The notes beneath the pieces are model-generated. The model searched no databases. It was not told the DNA's origin and was given only the letters and a program-made list of their open reading frames with translations. A DNA stretch of 64,000 nt from Ooceraea biroi (taxonomy: Eukaryota > Arthropoda > Insecta > Hymenoptera > Formicidae), in NCBI RefSeq assembly GCF_003672135.1, contig NC_039514.1:14807787-14871786 (forward strand), written 5' to 3'. Below are positions 26,413-38,368 of this stretch, one piece after another (within the stretch, counting starts at the first letter, position 1; the number at the start of each line of letters is the position of its first letter). The translations under genes and the position numbers were made by a program.

Positions 26413-27380
26413 TTTTACTTTGCATTAATTTGATAATACAGCCATTCTAATAAACAAAATGCTGAAACGATTTGCTCTGAGAAGCGAAATGTCTACATGT
26501 AAACATTATGGTTTTTATTTTCTCATTATTATCATTCTACCAAGATAATGATGTATTGTCATTATATCAATTATTCTTTAATTAAATAATAATAACTTTA
26601 TAATTTTACAATTCTAGAAAGGATTACATAATAAATGCTGGAAAAGAAACATAACTGAAAATAATGCATATCATTAATTAATTAATAATGATGATGTCGA
26701 AATACAATGATCAAATGCGATTAATCATTGAGTGATAGGCCGACTTAATAATTCTCAGGCTTGTTACTTAGTGCTCAATTCTTCATTACGTAAAGGTATT
26801 ACGCTCAGTATTTAATGTCTGTATTTATGTGTGCATGCGTCTGACAGTGCGTTTGTCTTCCAACGTAAACAATTTACGGAAAGAAAATCAATATACCATT
26901 TACATTAGGAATAAGATTTATAAATTAAATGAATATAATACCTCAAATTACTGGAATGTTTTAATATTAAAATATTCACATTCATCTTTTACACGTCACC
27001 TTAGGTATTTTTTGTGAAATATTATAATATCAAGTAGAAATGATATGTTTTGTGGAAAATAAGCTTGTGATAAGTAAATTTCATATTAAATTATACATGA
27101 TAGTACTCAAATTAGTATAGAAAAAATATTATTGAAACGCTTTCTACATTTGATATGATATAATGACATTTTTTATATAAAAGAGTGATACGAAAGAAAA
27201 AAAATATTAACATCATAGATGTATGCAACAGTTCTATCTGATTTTACTATTAATATAAATTTTTTTGTACTACATGTGTTTTAATTTTGTTTCTCCCTAT
27301 ACATAACTACACTCTTGAAGTACATTAAAATTCTTAAATTAATCCAGTAAAAATTGTTTGTTCCGCCAGAATAACAAATG
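26413..27380. other. AT-rich intergenic stretch
   Basis: Nothing recognisable. It separates the plus-strand tetraspan gene from the Penelope-like element and the minus-strand receptor array. Confidence 0.4.
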
Positions 27381-28502
27381 AGATGAAATCCTTTTCTTCG
27401 ACCGAACTGGCTACTTTATTAATATCAGTTACAACGTTTCAACCTTCATTTTAGGTCCTTCTCAAGTAAACACAGTTATTTTCTACAATAAAGAAAAAGC
27501 AACAAAAAATATTACGCAATTACAATAAAGTTAAGTCATACAAAAATATTACACAATTACAGTAAAGTTAAGTCATACACATCAATAAACCGAAAGTAAG
27601 AAATGTACAAAAATGATAGAAAAATGATACAAATGATACAATTCAAAGAACGAAACAAACCGCAATAAATCAATAAAATAATACCACTCACTGGCAGAAA
27701 ATAACCAGGTTAAAGCCTTAGAAACACACGCTCAACCATTACAAAGGTCTATTGGCGACTGCCAGCCAACCAAAACAACTACATGTTTCCCAAAATCGTG
27801 TCATAAACAGGCGGTAAATCATCTGTATCTTTCTGCAGATTTATCGCATTACATTGTCGCATAATAAAAAACATTTCCGCAATCTCACGCTTCCTTCTGT
27901 GATTCTCTCGATGCAAAACTTTACAATTATTCCAGTCAAAATTGTGATCGTTTTCAAGTCTATGCTTGCTCACTACCGACAAACAACTGTCTTTTTTACA
28001 AATGTTCGATTTATGCTCCTTAACTCGTGTTTCAAGGTGTCTCTTAGTCTGACCAATGTAGACCGATTCGTATTCAACGCAACTCAACTCATACACAACG
28101 CCCATTTGTTGATTATTGGCCACCACGTCTTTGCCAAGTTTAATGACATTATTCAATCTCTTAGGCACCGAGTACACAAAATCCACGTTGCAACGGTTCA
28201 AAATTCGCTTAACATTTTCACTTAATCCCTTCACGTAAGGCATCACAATAAAGTTACGACTATTATCAACAGATCCGTCATTCGTCCTGCTACCATGATC
28301 AATACGAAACCTAATAGTTTTGAGTCTTCTATCAATATGTCTGTTGATGAATTCCATCGGATAGCAGTTATTGTATAAAATTGTACGGACCGTTTCAATA
28401 TTGGAGGCATGGTATCTTTTGTCAGATAATAATATTAGAAATAGAAATTAAAGTCAGATATTAATAAAGTAGCCAGTTTGGTCGAAGAAAAGGATTTCAT
28501 CT
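27381..28502 (-). mobile_element. 5'-truncated Penelope-like retroelement
   Basis: It is bounded by an inverted repeat of 46 bp (27381-27426 and 28457-28502; about one mismatch). The interior holds one minus-strand frame encoding the linker and GIY-YIG endonuclease of a Penelope-like element; the reverse transcriptase is absent. Inverted terminal copies around a truncated body are known for these elements. It should not be able to move on its own. Confidence 0.8.
27779..28357 (-). CDS. GIY-YIG endonuclease part of a Penelope-like element polyprotein
   Basis: 192 residues from the first Met; the frame stays open upstream to the terminal repeat (SDKRYHASNIETV precedes it), which shows that it is the tail of a longer protein. 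The linker motif FIVMPYVKGLSENVKRILN is typical of Penelope-like proteins between the reverse transcriptase and the endonuclease. The GIY-YIG core appears as VVYELSC then VYIGQTKRHLETRVKEHK, with a conserved Arg and a later His-rich part (SKHRLENDHNFDW). The nuclease nicks DNA to prime insertion. No internal stop is seen, so the fragment is either young or under little decay. The family call is firm; expression is unlikely. Confidence 0.88.
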   Translation of the reverse strand: MEFINRHIDRRLKTIRFRIDHGSRTNDGSVDNSRNFIVMPYVKGLSENVKRILNRCNVDFVYSVPKRLNNVIKLGKDVVANNQQMGVVYELSCVEYESVYIGQTKRHLETRVKEHKSNICKKDSCLSVVSKHRLENDHNFDWNNCKVLHRENHRRKREIAEMFFIMRQCNAINLQKDTDDLPPVYDTILGNM

Positions 28503-28707
28503 CTTAAATTAATGTTAGTAAACACTTCCAGTAAAAATTTAGCACAACTTTCTAGAAATAAGCTAACTATTATAACATCACATTTCTAATTTGTTAATAA
28601 TCTCTTTTTAAGGAGATAATATATCAGTTTTAATATGCTGTACATGATTTGGTAAGAAAGCAAATATGACAATGTTAATTACAATTTTCACTATATTTTT
28701 ACTATTC

Positions 28708-28755
28708 TTACGTTGGATTTAATAAGTTGAAAGCTGAATATGACATTTTAAGTAC
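28708..28755 (-). pseudogene. Orphan last exon of an odorant receptor, with premature stop
   Basis: An acceptor (TTTTTAG) at 28756 is followed by VLKMSYSAFNLLNPT and a stop. This matches the last exon of receptor A next to it (VLKMSYSVFNLLLQTQE). The codon where A has CAA reads TAA here, and the old GAA TAG ending follows in frame. No exon 4 or earlier exons were found between here and 29571, so this is a remnant of a lost tenth receptor. Confidence 0.75.
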
Positions 28756-29571
28756 CTAAAAATAATTATCGATTACACTGTCTGTGTGTAATATGTATGT
28801 ATTTTCTCAATTCCAATTAATTTATATTCCTATTTATACATTATTCATATTTGCGTTTAACTGAAGATCGAATATCTTTAAAAAACAAATTTAGATCCGT
28901 TATTCTTGATAAAAAGTTCTGTTTAAAATATTATTATAAAATGTGTTGTGCGAACAATTTTGCAAAAGATACTGAGATATTCCGAATATTTAATCTCATA
29001 ACATTGCTTTCCAACAGTCCTGACTGCACCCCTTTCTATTCTCGTTTGCTATTATTTTAATATTAACGTAATAACAGAGCGCTTGCAACAATGTCCCCGT
29101 GAAATAATATTTTCATGACCAGAGATGCAAAGTTTGTATGATATACATGCTTTATTAGAAAATCTATTTTCTGCATTTTCATATAAATAACGAAATAGAA
29201 GTAAGGTAAATGTAATGTATTTGAGAAAAAAAACTTTTCATTTAATTATTAAATTTTTTTATTAATTATATATAAATTATATATTTTTAAATTTATGTAT
29301 AAGTTGTATGCAAAAGCTATTTTTTTATTTTATTTATTTATTATTTTCGTTTAGTTAAGGCTCAAACTCAATGAATCAACTATACAAATATTCAAAATAA
29401 AAAAATTAATTATCTAAAACTATTTGCAATACATATAATAGGAAGAGATATGGCAAAAGGAAATATGGTAAGAAGAAATTAAGAATGTTTCCAAAAATAT
29501 TTTGTGTATTATCCAATATTATATCCAATAATATTTTACTCGATGATTTTTTATTTTTTAATCATATTATA
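28756..29571. other. AT-rich spacer between receptor remnant and receptor A
   Basis: No exon 4-like sequence (SL.L...I..MEW) was found on the minus strand here. The frame at 28851-29060 has no family resemblance. Confidence 0.4.
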
Positions 29572-31392
29572 TTATTCTTGCGTTTGAAGCAGCAAATTGA
29601 AAACTGAATATGACATCTTAAGTACCTAGAAAAAATTATGAGCATATTTACAAAATTATTTAAAATATTTATAATAGTAATACAATTTTTATTATCGTTA
29701 TTGAGTAATACTAACAGCTACAAACGAGTCAAGATTCATTGTAATTATATATGAGCTATGAAATTCAATGGGAACCATCGCGCGTTTCATTATAAATAAA
29801 AGAGCTTTTTTGCTGCTGCTGTTAAGTGTTGTCCATTCCATATTGTAAATGTTATTCATTAAATGAAGACTCTATATCAAATAAAAAAAAGTGCAAAACA
29901 TATTGCATGCATATTAAAAATACAATATTCTCCTTTTAATTGTTTAGGAAATTAATTATGTATTTATATCATCTAACAATTAATGCATTCTTAATAATGT
30001 ATACAATAATGTCTTGGAATGTAAGCAAGATAAAAATTACGAAAAATATATATATACCTTTAACTTAACTTCATTTCCAAACCAGCAATAGATAAAAATC
30101 TGCATCAGTATGGCACTTGTATACACTACCAATGGAATGTAGCTCATATAATTCGCCGCCATAGCTATTCGATAAAGATTTGAGCATACTACTAACATAC
30201 TCACGGCAAACTGGATAGTGATTATTACTGCAAACTTCTTGTTTACTATGTAAGCGTATCTAAAATTAAACAAAGAAATATCAATCAATTTCAGAAATAA
30301 TTCTACAGTAATTGATAGATTATTGAACATAATTATAATTATGACATTTATAATAATAATTAAAAATAAATACACAATGTCAAGATAATTAATTCAAAAC
30401 TGACTAAAAACTCGTACACATAATAAGATCATCTGCGATATCATTTATTGTTTTATAAATATTATAATTATGTATTTTTGTATTACTTAGAAACCTGAAT
30501 TATTTCAAAGGAAATACTTAGAAGACAGCAAGAAGTATCTAGAAAAGTAAATTGTTTGAAACACCTAACTCAAAAATACGATTGTGGTGATAAACACAAT
30601 CGTGCAAAATGTCTTGGCCATGTATAATTTTCGACAGTCGATATCTCAATATCTCAAGCTGACAGCAGATGTACAACAAGAATCCACAGAGTAAGCTGTC
30701 GCAAGCGACGTTCACTATGCCAGAGGTAGACATAGCTATCAACTGGTGAGTGTATACAAGAAAAAATACAGCAGGCGGTGAGTAATTGAATGGTATCCAT
30801 GTGTTATACGTCAAATTATGGTTTGTGAGCACCGTGAAGACGGACGTTAAAATTATCGATGAGATCGACATCAACACGAGGATCAAGTACCGCAACGTGT
30901 TAGTCCTACAAATGAATACTATTGCATGTATTTATATAAAAAATCCACATTTACACATTTTTTTCTGTAAAACTTATCATCAAAACGTGAGCCGCAATTA
31001 CCTACGCAAAGCTGCACGTAATATACTTACTGTGCTATTTTTTCAAATTTTTCTTGAATCATTAGCTCGTGCGATTCGCATGGTGCAAAAGGCTCTTCGG
31101 TAAGAACATTGATTATTATCATGAAATTTTTACGATCTATCCACATATAAACTTGTTTGTAGCCTGCGACTAATATAGTCAACATCATGTATAAAGCATC
31201 GGTGAATTCGTCAGAGTTACCGACATTCAATGCGACATGTATAAATTGCGATATTAAAAATATATATAATGAGGAGATCAGAAACGTTGCGTAAGCTTTG
31301 TACATTATATTTTTAGACAGCGACGTCCATGAAAGCGGCTGCCAACATCCAGCGAATCCGCATATTATGAGCGTAAATTTTAATACGTTCAT
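29572..31392 (-). CDS. Odorant receptor A (7tm_6 family)
   Basis: Insect odorant receptor: a seven-pass ligand-gated cation channel subunit acting with Orco in olfactory neuron dendrites. Exons: 31392-31031, 30905-30570, 30259-30058, 29871-29716 and 29625-29572; 369 residues, splice phases 2, 2, 0, 0. Landmarks are the start MNVLKFTLIICGFAGCWQP, NTLRYLIL opening exon 2, WIPFNYSPPAVFFLVY, CCQLEILRYRL, CWFGNEVKLK closing exon 3, MKRAMVPIEF in exon 4 and VLKMSYSVFNLL in the last exon. Nothing is broken. It groups with C and D. The ligand cannot be inferred. Confidence 0.93.
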
Positions 31393-33171
31393 TTGAGCTT
31401 TTCTAACGCACTACTGCCTACACAATTGCTCTTAATGTTACAATATTACTTACTGTTATTAAAATATTTGATTGTTTTATATTAATGTCATATATTATAT
31501 ATTATATATTATATATTATATTATGTATGTATAATGAGAACAATGTAATAACGATGTTACGATGCAAACTAGAATATTCATTCAATGTATATATTTCATA
31601 AATACTTTTTCATTAATTAATCTCAAATTTCATGTTGTACTTAAATAAAATTTTATTCCATATTAAACATTAACAAAAGTTTGTAAAAATCTTTTTAATT
31701 TATAAAAATGTTTTTAAATTAATCGAAGAATCATATTATATTGACTGTTAAATATTGTTTGGAGATCATTTTGTTTAATTTTAAGCTGTCGAATGTAAAA
31801 TTCACTTACAGAAATTTGTGGTAAATTTGCACTTTAGATGATTTGTGTATGTATTCGAATTGTCTATCACATATTGTAAAATCGATCTTAAATGCTCTCA
31901 CGATCCTTATATAGAGGAATGTTTTTACATAAAACTCTTTTTTCAAACGATGGCAGGTGAATGTCTATACTTCCACGAATTTAAAACGGTGATGTTCGAT
32001 TGTTCATCATCGTCATTAATATGATAATACCGAATCGATGTAACACAACGTTTTTCTCGCAAAACAATATTTTCATGAATTAAACATTGATTCAGAATAC
32101 ATACTTTATTGAACAATTGTGTTATAGAGAAGTATATTACTGGCATATAGTTATCGTTATTCCTCATCGAGAGAATAAAAAAAGAGAAAAAAGGAAGTAT
32201 GCGGAAGAATAGATTCTCTAGGAATTGCTCGTAGTACAGCATTACTCATCTATTATTGTCGCAATCTTATGAGATAGCTTTTTCCGTCTCTGTTATAAAA
32301 TGTTCTATTTACCTGCAATTTTCTGGAATAAAATCTTGATTGTCGCGTAATGAAACATTAGCTGTAGTCTCTCTTTCTATGAAATTTTAATATTGGTACG
32401 TACATTTCACAGTAGACTATAGTACATTTCTTGTTATGATACTGCTTACATCTTGTCGTTATATGTGTTAGATGTGTCCAGATGTGTTGGAATTACGTAT
32501 TTTGTTTGATATTGGTTTATCCGCCTGTTATAGGAGGGATAAAAAAAGAAAAAATTTTGAATATCTGTAAATTTGAAATTTATCAAATCAATAATTTCCT
32601 CTATTGATATATTTGTTATAATATGCAATCTTGTTTATTGCATTATTTGCTAGAACATTTAATTTAATAAATATACAATAAAATGAAATATTGATCAGTC
32701 AATAATTTTATAATGCAATTTATTATTAGACTAGTTAAAAAGCTTCAATTTTTGTGTCAAATTTTACGTTGTTATATTCAATAGAAACAAATTCATCAAG
32801 TAATCACCATCGTTGCCTATGATCATAGATTACTGGTAATTACATCGTTGATGAATAATTTGTTTATACTAAAACAAACTGCAATAAAGTAAAATTTAAT
32901 GCTTTTGTGTCAAACTTTTTGACTGACTCAATATATCGATATTCGCTCAAAGTGAAATAAAAATATATGGAATAACTATGGGATAAAAGAAATATCACAA
33001 ATATTTGTAATTATTTTATTTTATGACTCTGCTATTATAAATTTCTTTTACATACTACTTAAAACTTATGTAAATAATATTTCAGTAATATATTAATATA
33101 TTTTTCAACAAACCTTATATATTGGCTAATTAGATATGAACCGTAATAATTTTTATTTATTACTCACATTT
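31393..33171. other. Spacer between receptors A and B
   Basis: AT-rich, with an (ATATT)n-like run at about 31480-31520. It must hold the promoter of receptor A just upstream of 31392. No other exon was found. Confidence 0.4.
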
Positions 33172-35367
33172 CTACTGTGCGCGTTTTAATACATTAAAAA
33201 CCGAGTACGATGCTTTAAGCAACTAAAATGATTGTAAATATATTTAGAAAATTACTTGAAAATGTATAATGACCAAATATTTAATAATCGGTATAATGAC
33301 CAATGATGAATATTCTTACTTTAGTTAATTGATACTTACAGATACAAACGAATCAAGATTCAACGTGATAATGACTACGCTATTAAATTCGATGGGAATC
33401 ATAGAGCGTTTCATAATTAATAGAAGACTCTTTTTTTTGCTGTCATCAAGTGTATACCAGGTGATGTTGTATATGCTGTTTGATAGCGATTTACTCTGTG
33501 AAGTAAAGATGTCACATATTATGAACATGATATCACATATTATGAACAGAATATATCGCATTTTAAAATACAATTCTTTTAAAAATTATTATAAAATGTT
33601 TTTAATTATACAATTACACAAAATTTAATTTCGATACACAAGTTTGATAAATATACATATAATAAAATGACTTTACAGATAAATTATATACTTTTAACTT
33701 GAGCTCGTTTCCAAACCAGCAATAGAGGAAGATCTGCGCCAGCATGCATGCTGTGTACAACATCAATATAATAAAGTCCGCAAGTATCGTTGCCATCACC
33801 AATTTGTATAAATTAGCACACACCACCAGCATGCTCACCACGAATTGAAGAGCAATGATCTTCGTAAAGTTCATATTCACCGTTTGTGCGTATCTGCAAT
33901 TAGATAAAGAACCTCATAAATTTCTATATTAGGGGTTTCACCTCCGATTTGGTTCAAAATTTACATGAAGCTTCCTTTCGGCTTACAATTAAGAGTTACG
34001 ATATTTTAAAGGCAGGCAAACAATATGTTCTTGGGGAAAATCATCAAGTGATGATATCATAATTCTTAATTATAAGTCAAAAGGAAGCTTCATGTAAAGT
34101 TTGAACTAAATCGAAGGTGAGACCCCTAATATAGAAATTTACCAATCTTATTGTTAGTTTAATTTCTTATATGCCATTATTCGCTAATTAATAATCTCGT
34201 AATTTTCAATTTTCGCTTTGATAAAAAAATTTCGAACAAAAAAATAGGTTCACACGTGCAGAAGTATTCCGTACGAAACACCGCAGTCGTAATTTTTGAA
34301 ATAAGAGAATTGCTTTAAAAACTAACTTATATATACGGTCGTGGTGACGTACACAGTTATTGAGCACATGTCCATCATGCGAGACTTTTGTTAGCCGATA
34401 CTGCAAAATCTCAATCTGGCAGCAGATCTGCTGTAAGAGCCCGGATATCAAGCTGTCGCAGGCGATGTTTATATTTGCGGCAATAGTCATGCCTATTAGT
34501 TGGTGGATGTATGTGGGATAGAATATAGTAGGTGGCGAATAGTCATACGGCAGCCATACTCTGTATGGCAACTTCCTTTCCACGCCGTCTGTGAAGGCAG
34601 ATCCTACAATCATGATCCCTACTGTTGTTTCGACAAGGATCACGTACCATAATGCATATTTCCTGCAAAATATGATTTTTATTAAATATGTATCATTTTT
34701 ATTAAAGGTACACTGATAAAACAATATAGTTGGAATTACTATAATTTATAGTATCCTGAGGCGCCAAGCATATAGAATAGTGCTAATGATATAATGGAAT
34801 AGTATAATATTATATTACTAATATTTTTTACAATAGAATTTACTATAAAAATGAATATCTCGATTATAATTTTTTTTACCACTCAATTATAGCCAATTTT
34901 ATCAATTCGACTTTATTATCAGTGTGTTTACGCTACAATACTGTTTAAACAATAAAAATAGAGCTATACAGATACGTTTATAAATACATTTCACTCGCAA
35001 AATGCGGCACTTACTTTATCGCTTTATTATATTTTTGTTGAATCATTTCCTCGCTCGATTCTACTGTTGCGAAAGGTTTCTCCGCAAATATAGTGATTAT
35101 CTCCGTGATATTTTTATGATTTATCCATACGGCAATTATTTTATAGGCCGCAACGGATATCGATACCATCATGTATATACTGTCGCTGATTTCGTCGAAT
35201 TTATCAATATTCAATAAAACATTCATGATTTGAGATATCGTAAATGTGAATAGAATGACAATTAATAATATTCTATAAATGCTGTACATTCTATGTTTGG
35301 GTAGCGACATCCACGAAGGCGGTAGCCAGCATCCGCTGAGAGTACAGAGTAGAAGTGTAAACTTCAT
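33172..35367 (-). CDS. Odorant receptor B (7tm_6 family)
   Basis: Exons: 35367-35015, 34662-34327, 33893-33692, 33495-33340 and 33222-33172; 365 residues. The start is forced because a stop codon lies directly before ATG in frame (MKFTLLLCTLSGCWLPPSW). Exon 1 is nine bases shorter than in A and C; exons 2 to 4 have the array-standard lengths. Typical motifs: WLPYDYSPPTIFYPTY, CCQIEILQYRL, CWFGNELKLK, MKRSMIPIEF and LLKASYSVFNVLKRAQ. Exon 4 begins SKSLSNSIYN instead of the usual SLxL. Intron 2 carries a palindromic MITE (33918-34140). The protein is the most separate from the A/C/D group in this half of the array. Confidence 0.92.
33918..34140. mobile_element. 223-bp palindromic MITE in intron 2 of receptor B
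   Basis: The ends AAATTTCTATATTAGGGGT and the complement closing in CCTAATATAGAAATTT form arms of about 70-80 bases that also share a GGAAGCTTCATGTAAA block. The arms flank about 75 bases of unique sequence. It is non-coding. Confidence 0.8.
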
Positions 35368-36588
35368 CTAAAGTGATTTTATTCTGCCAATACAAGGTAG
35401 TCTTTTAGTGACGTGATATACTTTTTTTATATCTCATATAAAACAAAGAAAAAAAGATATACTTTTTTTATATCTCATATAAAACAAAGGAAGAAAAAGA
35501 TTTTATGAAAATTAAATAATAATACAGATGCTACATTACATATTAAAAAATTGCGGACGAATTTCCGTCGAAGAAATATTTTTAAAAAAATTATTTCATG
35601 AAAGAAATCTTATAAAATAAATAAAAAGCACAAATACTAATCTTAATTTAGAATTATATAATTCTATTTTTTAACTCGTAGTTTTGACGTACAATACATG
35701 TTCTACTTGCAAGATTTTGTAGTTAATTTACCCACTTTGCCACAAATATTTTCCAAAATAATGTACACCCTTCCGGTAAATCTCGCAGGAATTATGTAAC
35801 TCAATTGCGCATAGTTGCACGTCAAATTTTTACAGAAGAACGGTATATATCCAGAATGTCTATAGTTCTCACAAGGCGATTTTCTGGTAGCGATGTTGTT
35901 CACTAAACCCCTTTTTATCCACTTCCATTATTATTGTAATGATAGTCTTGTGACGATGCAGAACCCTTGCAATGGAGAATAAATAATATTTCCATAAAGT
36001 AAGAAACAAATCAAGATAGAATAGCTTTGAAAATTAATATAGAACACCAAGTAGTAATTTGTCGTTATGAAGTATTCATGTAAGATGTTCTCGTGCGTTG
36101 ACGAAAAAATATTTTATTTATTTATACTATCGCTACCATTTGATATATCATCACTCGCTACGTTTATCGATTTGTCTACGATTGTCGACGAGGAGCATCG
36201 TGAACATCGAGTAACAAAGTAGTGACATTAGCGACATAATATCGAAGCGGTTTTTAAACATTACCTCTCTTATGTTGCGTTTATTATAGAAACTGAATAA
36301 TATTATGCAAGAATCATCTAATATGCGCTAAAAAAGGTGAGAATTGATATATGTAATATTTTCAGTGCATAATGCATCTAATAAGTAAACAAATATTTTC
36401 TTGTTGGTAATTCTGAGATAATATTCGATTTATTCCACTTATTAAAACAAAGTATTATTTCGCTACTTATAATAATTAGATATTTGCTTCTGCATACTTT
36501 GATATCTATTACGTATGATTTCATAATTAGATTAGATATGAATAATAATTTTTTTGCAATAATAATAATTTCCGTTTACTTCAATCTA
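35368..36588. other. Spacer between receptors B and C
   Basis: Contains a short direct repeat at about 35425-35490 (a TATACTTTTTTTATATCTCA unit twice). The frame at 35703-35903 lacks family resemblance. The promoter of B should lie just above 35367. Confidence 0.4.
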
Positions 36589-38368
36589 CTATTCTTGCGT
36601 TTGATGTAACAAGTTGAAGGCTGAGTATGACATCTTAAGCAACTGCAAACAATTAATTTAAACTGCTTTGCAATGTTTACAGCAAAATTTTCATAATGTT
36701 TATTGTCTTTTAACAGTACTTACAGCTGCAAACGAATCAAGATTCATCGTGATAACATATGCGCTACTAAATTCAATAGGAACCGTTGCACGCTTCATAA
36801 TCATTAGGAGACCCTTTTTGCAGCTATTACTAAGCGTCAACCATTCCATATTGTAAATTTTATTTGCCAAATGAAGACTCTATAAATAAAGACAAAAATA
36901 TCACATATTATAAATAAAAGATACTAAAACTTTTAGTTTCCAAAACTGTTTACTTCTTGTTATTCTAAGTTACTCTTCAAGTATAATAATTCTATTATTT
37001 GATAAAGTTATTTTATTTTAATAGAAAAAATTATATATACTTTTATTTTGACTTCGTTTCCAAACCAACAATAGATAAATATCTGTGTTAATATGGCACA
37101 CGTATACGTTGTCAGTGAAATAAATGTCACATAATCCGTTACCATTGCTAGTCGATACAAATTCGAACACACTACCAACATGCTTACTGCGAACTGGAGA
37201 GCGATTATTTTTGCGAACATGTTATTCACCTTGTACGCGTATCTGCGATTAAATGAAGGTTTCTCAATCGGTCTGAACAGTAACATTTATTCGGAAAACA
37301 ATTAGCAATTGTCTTACGAGACGGAGCTTTGGATGAGAAGCAAATTTTTGGAAGAGAGAAATTACTGAGAAAACTGACTCAAAAATAAGATTATGATGAA
37401 GAATGCAGTCGCCTATGATGCCTTCATCGTGTACGAGTTTCGTCAGTCGATGCTCCAAGATTTCGAGTTGACCACAAATTTGCAGCAAGAGTCCGAAAAT
37501 TAAGCTCTCACAAGCGACATTCACTATACCGGAAGTCGCCATGCCTATTAATTGATGAATGTACACAAGAAAGTACACGGCAGGAGATGAATAGTTAAAT
37601 GGTATCCATGCCTTGTACGTCAAATTTCGTTTTGTGAGTTCTGTCAATACAGACATCATAATCATCGATGCGATTGCTATCACGATGAGAAGTAAGTATC
37701 GCAACGTATTGTTTCTGAAAAATAATTATAAAATTTACACTAATTTATTCGTTTTATACTTTTCAATTAATACAATTAATATAAAATTAATTATAAAACT
37801 TATTTTAATTAATTTAATTTGATTAATTCATTACATGGCGTTAACGCGTTATTTATACAGATCATATAATAAAATATGCACGATGTAAATACATCAAAGC
37901 ATCAACATTTATAACAGTAATTCGAAATCCTGTGCTTACTAGATAAAATATCATTGAGAGACAGTTACAATGATATTTACTTGTAAAATTTTAAAATAAT
38001 ACTTACTTTGTAATCTTTTCAAACTTCCGTTGAATCGTTACTTCGTATGATTCACAAGGTGCAAAAAGTTTGAATGTGAATACGTTGATGATCATCATGA
38101 TATTTTTGCGATCTCTCCACATGTAAACCTGTTTGTAGCTTGCGACGAATACGGTCAGCATCATGTATAACGAATCAATGAATTCGTCAGAGTTTTCAAC
38201 GTTCAGCATAATGTTCATAAATTGCGATATCGAAAAAATACATAGTGCAGAACCGAGAAACATTGCATAAGTTTTATAAATGATGTGTTTAAGTAACGAT
38301 GTCCATGAAGACGGCTGCCAACATCCAGCGAATGCACAGATTAAAAGTGTGAATCTCAGTACGCGCAT
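36589..38368 (-). CDS. Odorant receptor C (7tm_6 family)
   Basis: Exons: 38368-38007, 37714-37379, 37242-37041, 36879-36724 and 36642-36589; 369 residues, the same as receptor A, with which it shares most motifs: CWQPSSWTSL, NNTLRYLLLI, WIPFNYSSPAVYFLVY, GIVNVACESL, CWFGNEVKIK, MKRATVPIEF and LLKMSYSAFNLLHQTQE. The donors of exons 1 (GTAAGT), 3 (GTATAT) and 4 (GTAAGT) are conventional; exon 2 ends with GTCAGT. One Cys in the exon 2 signature is replaced (ICGQLEILEHRL where its neighbours have CCQ). The gene is intact and is probably a recent duplicate within the A/C/D set. Confidence 0.93.

Noticed and set aside
28851..29060. 69-residue plus-strand frame near the orphan receptor exon
   Set aside because: AT-rich, no resemblance to receptors or retroelement proteins, and on the wrong strand for the array.
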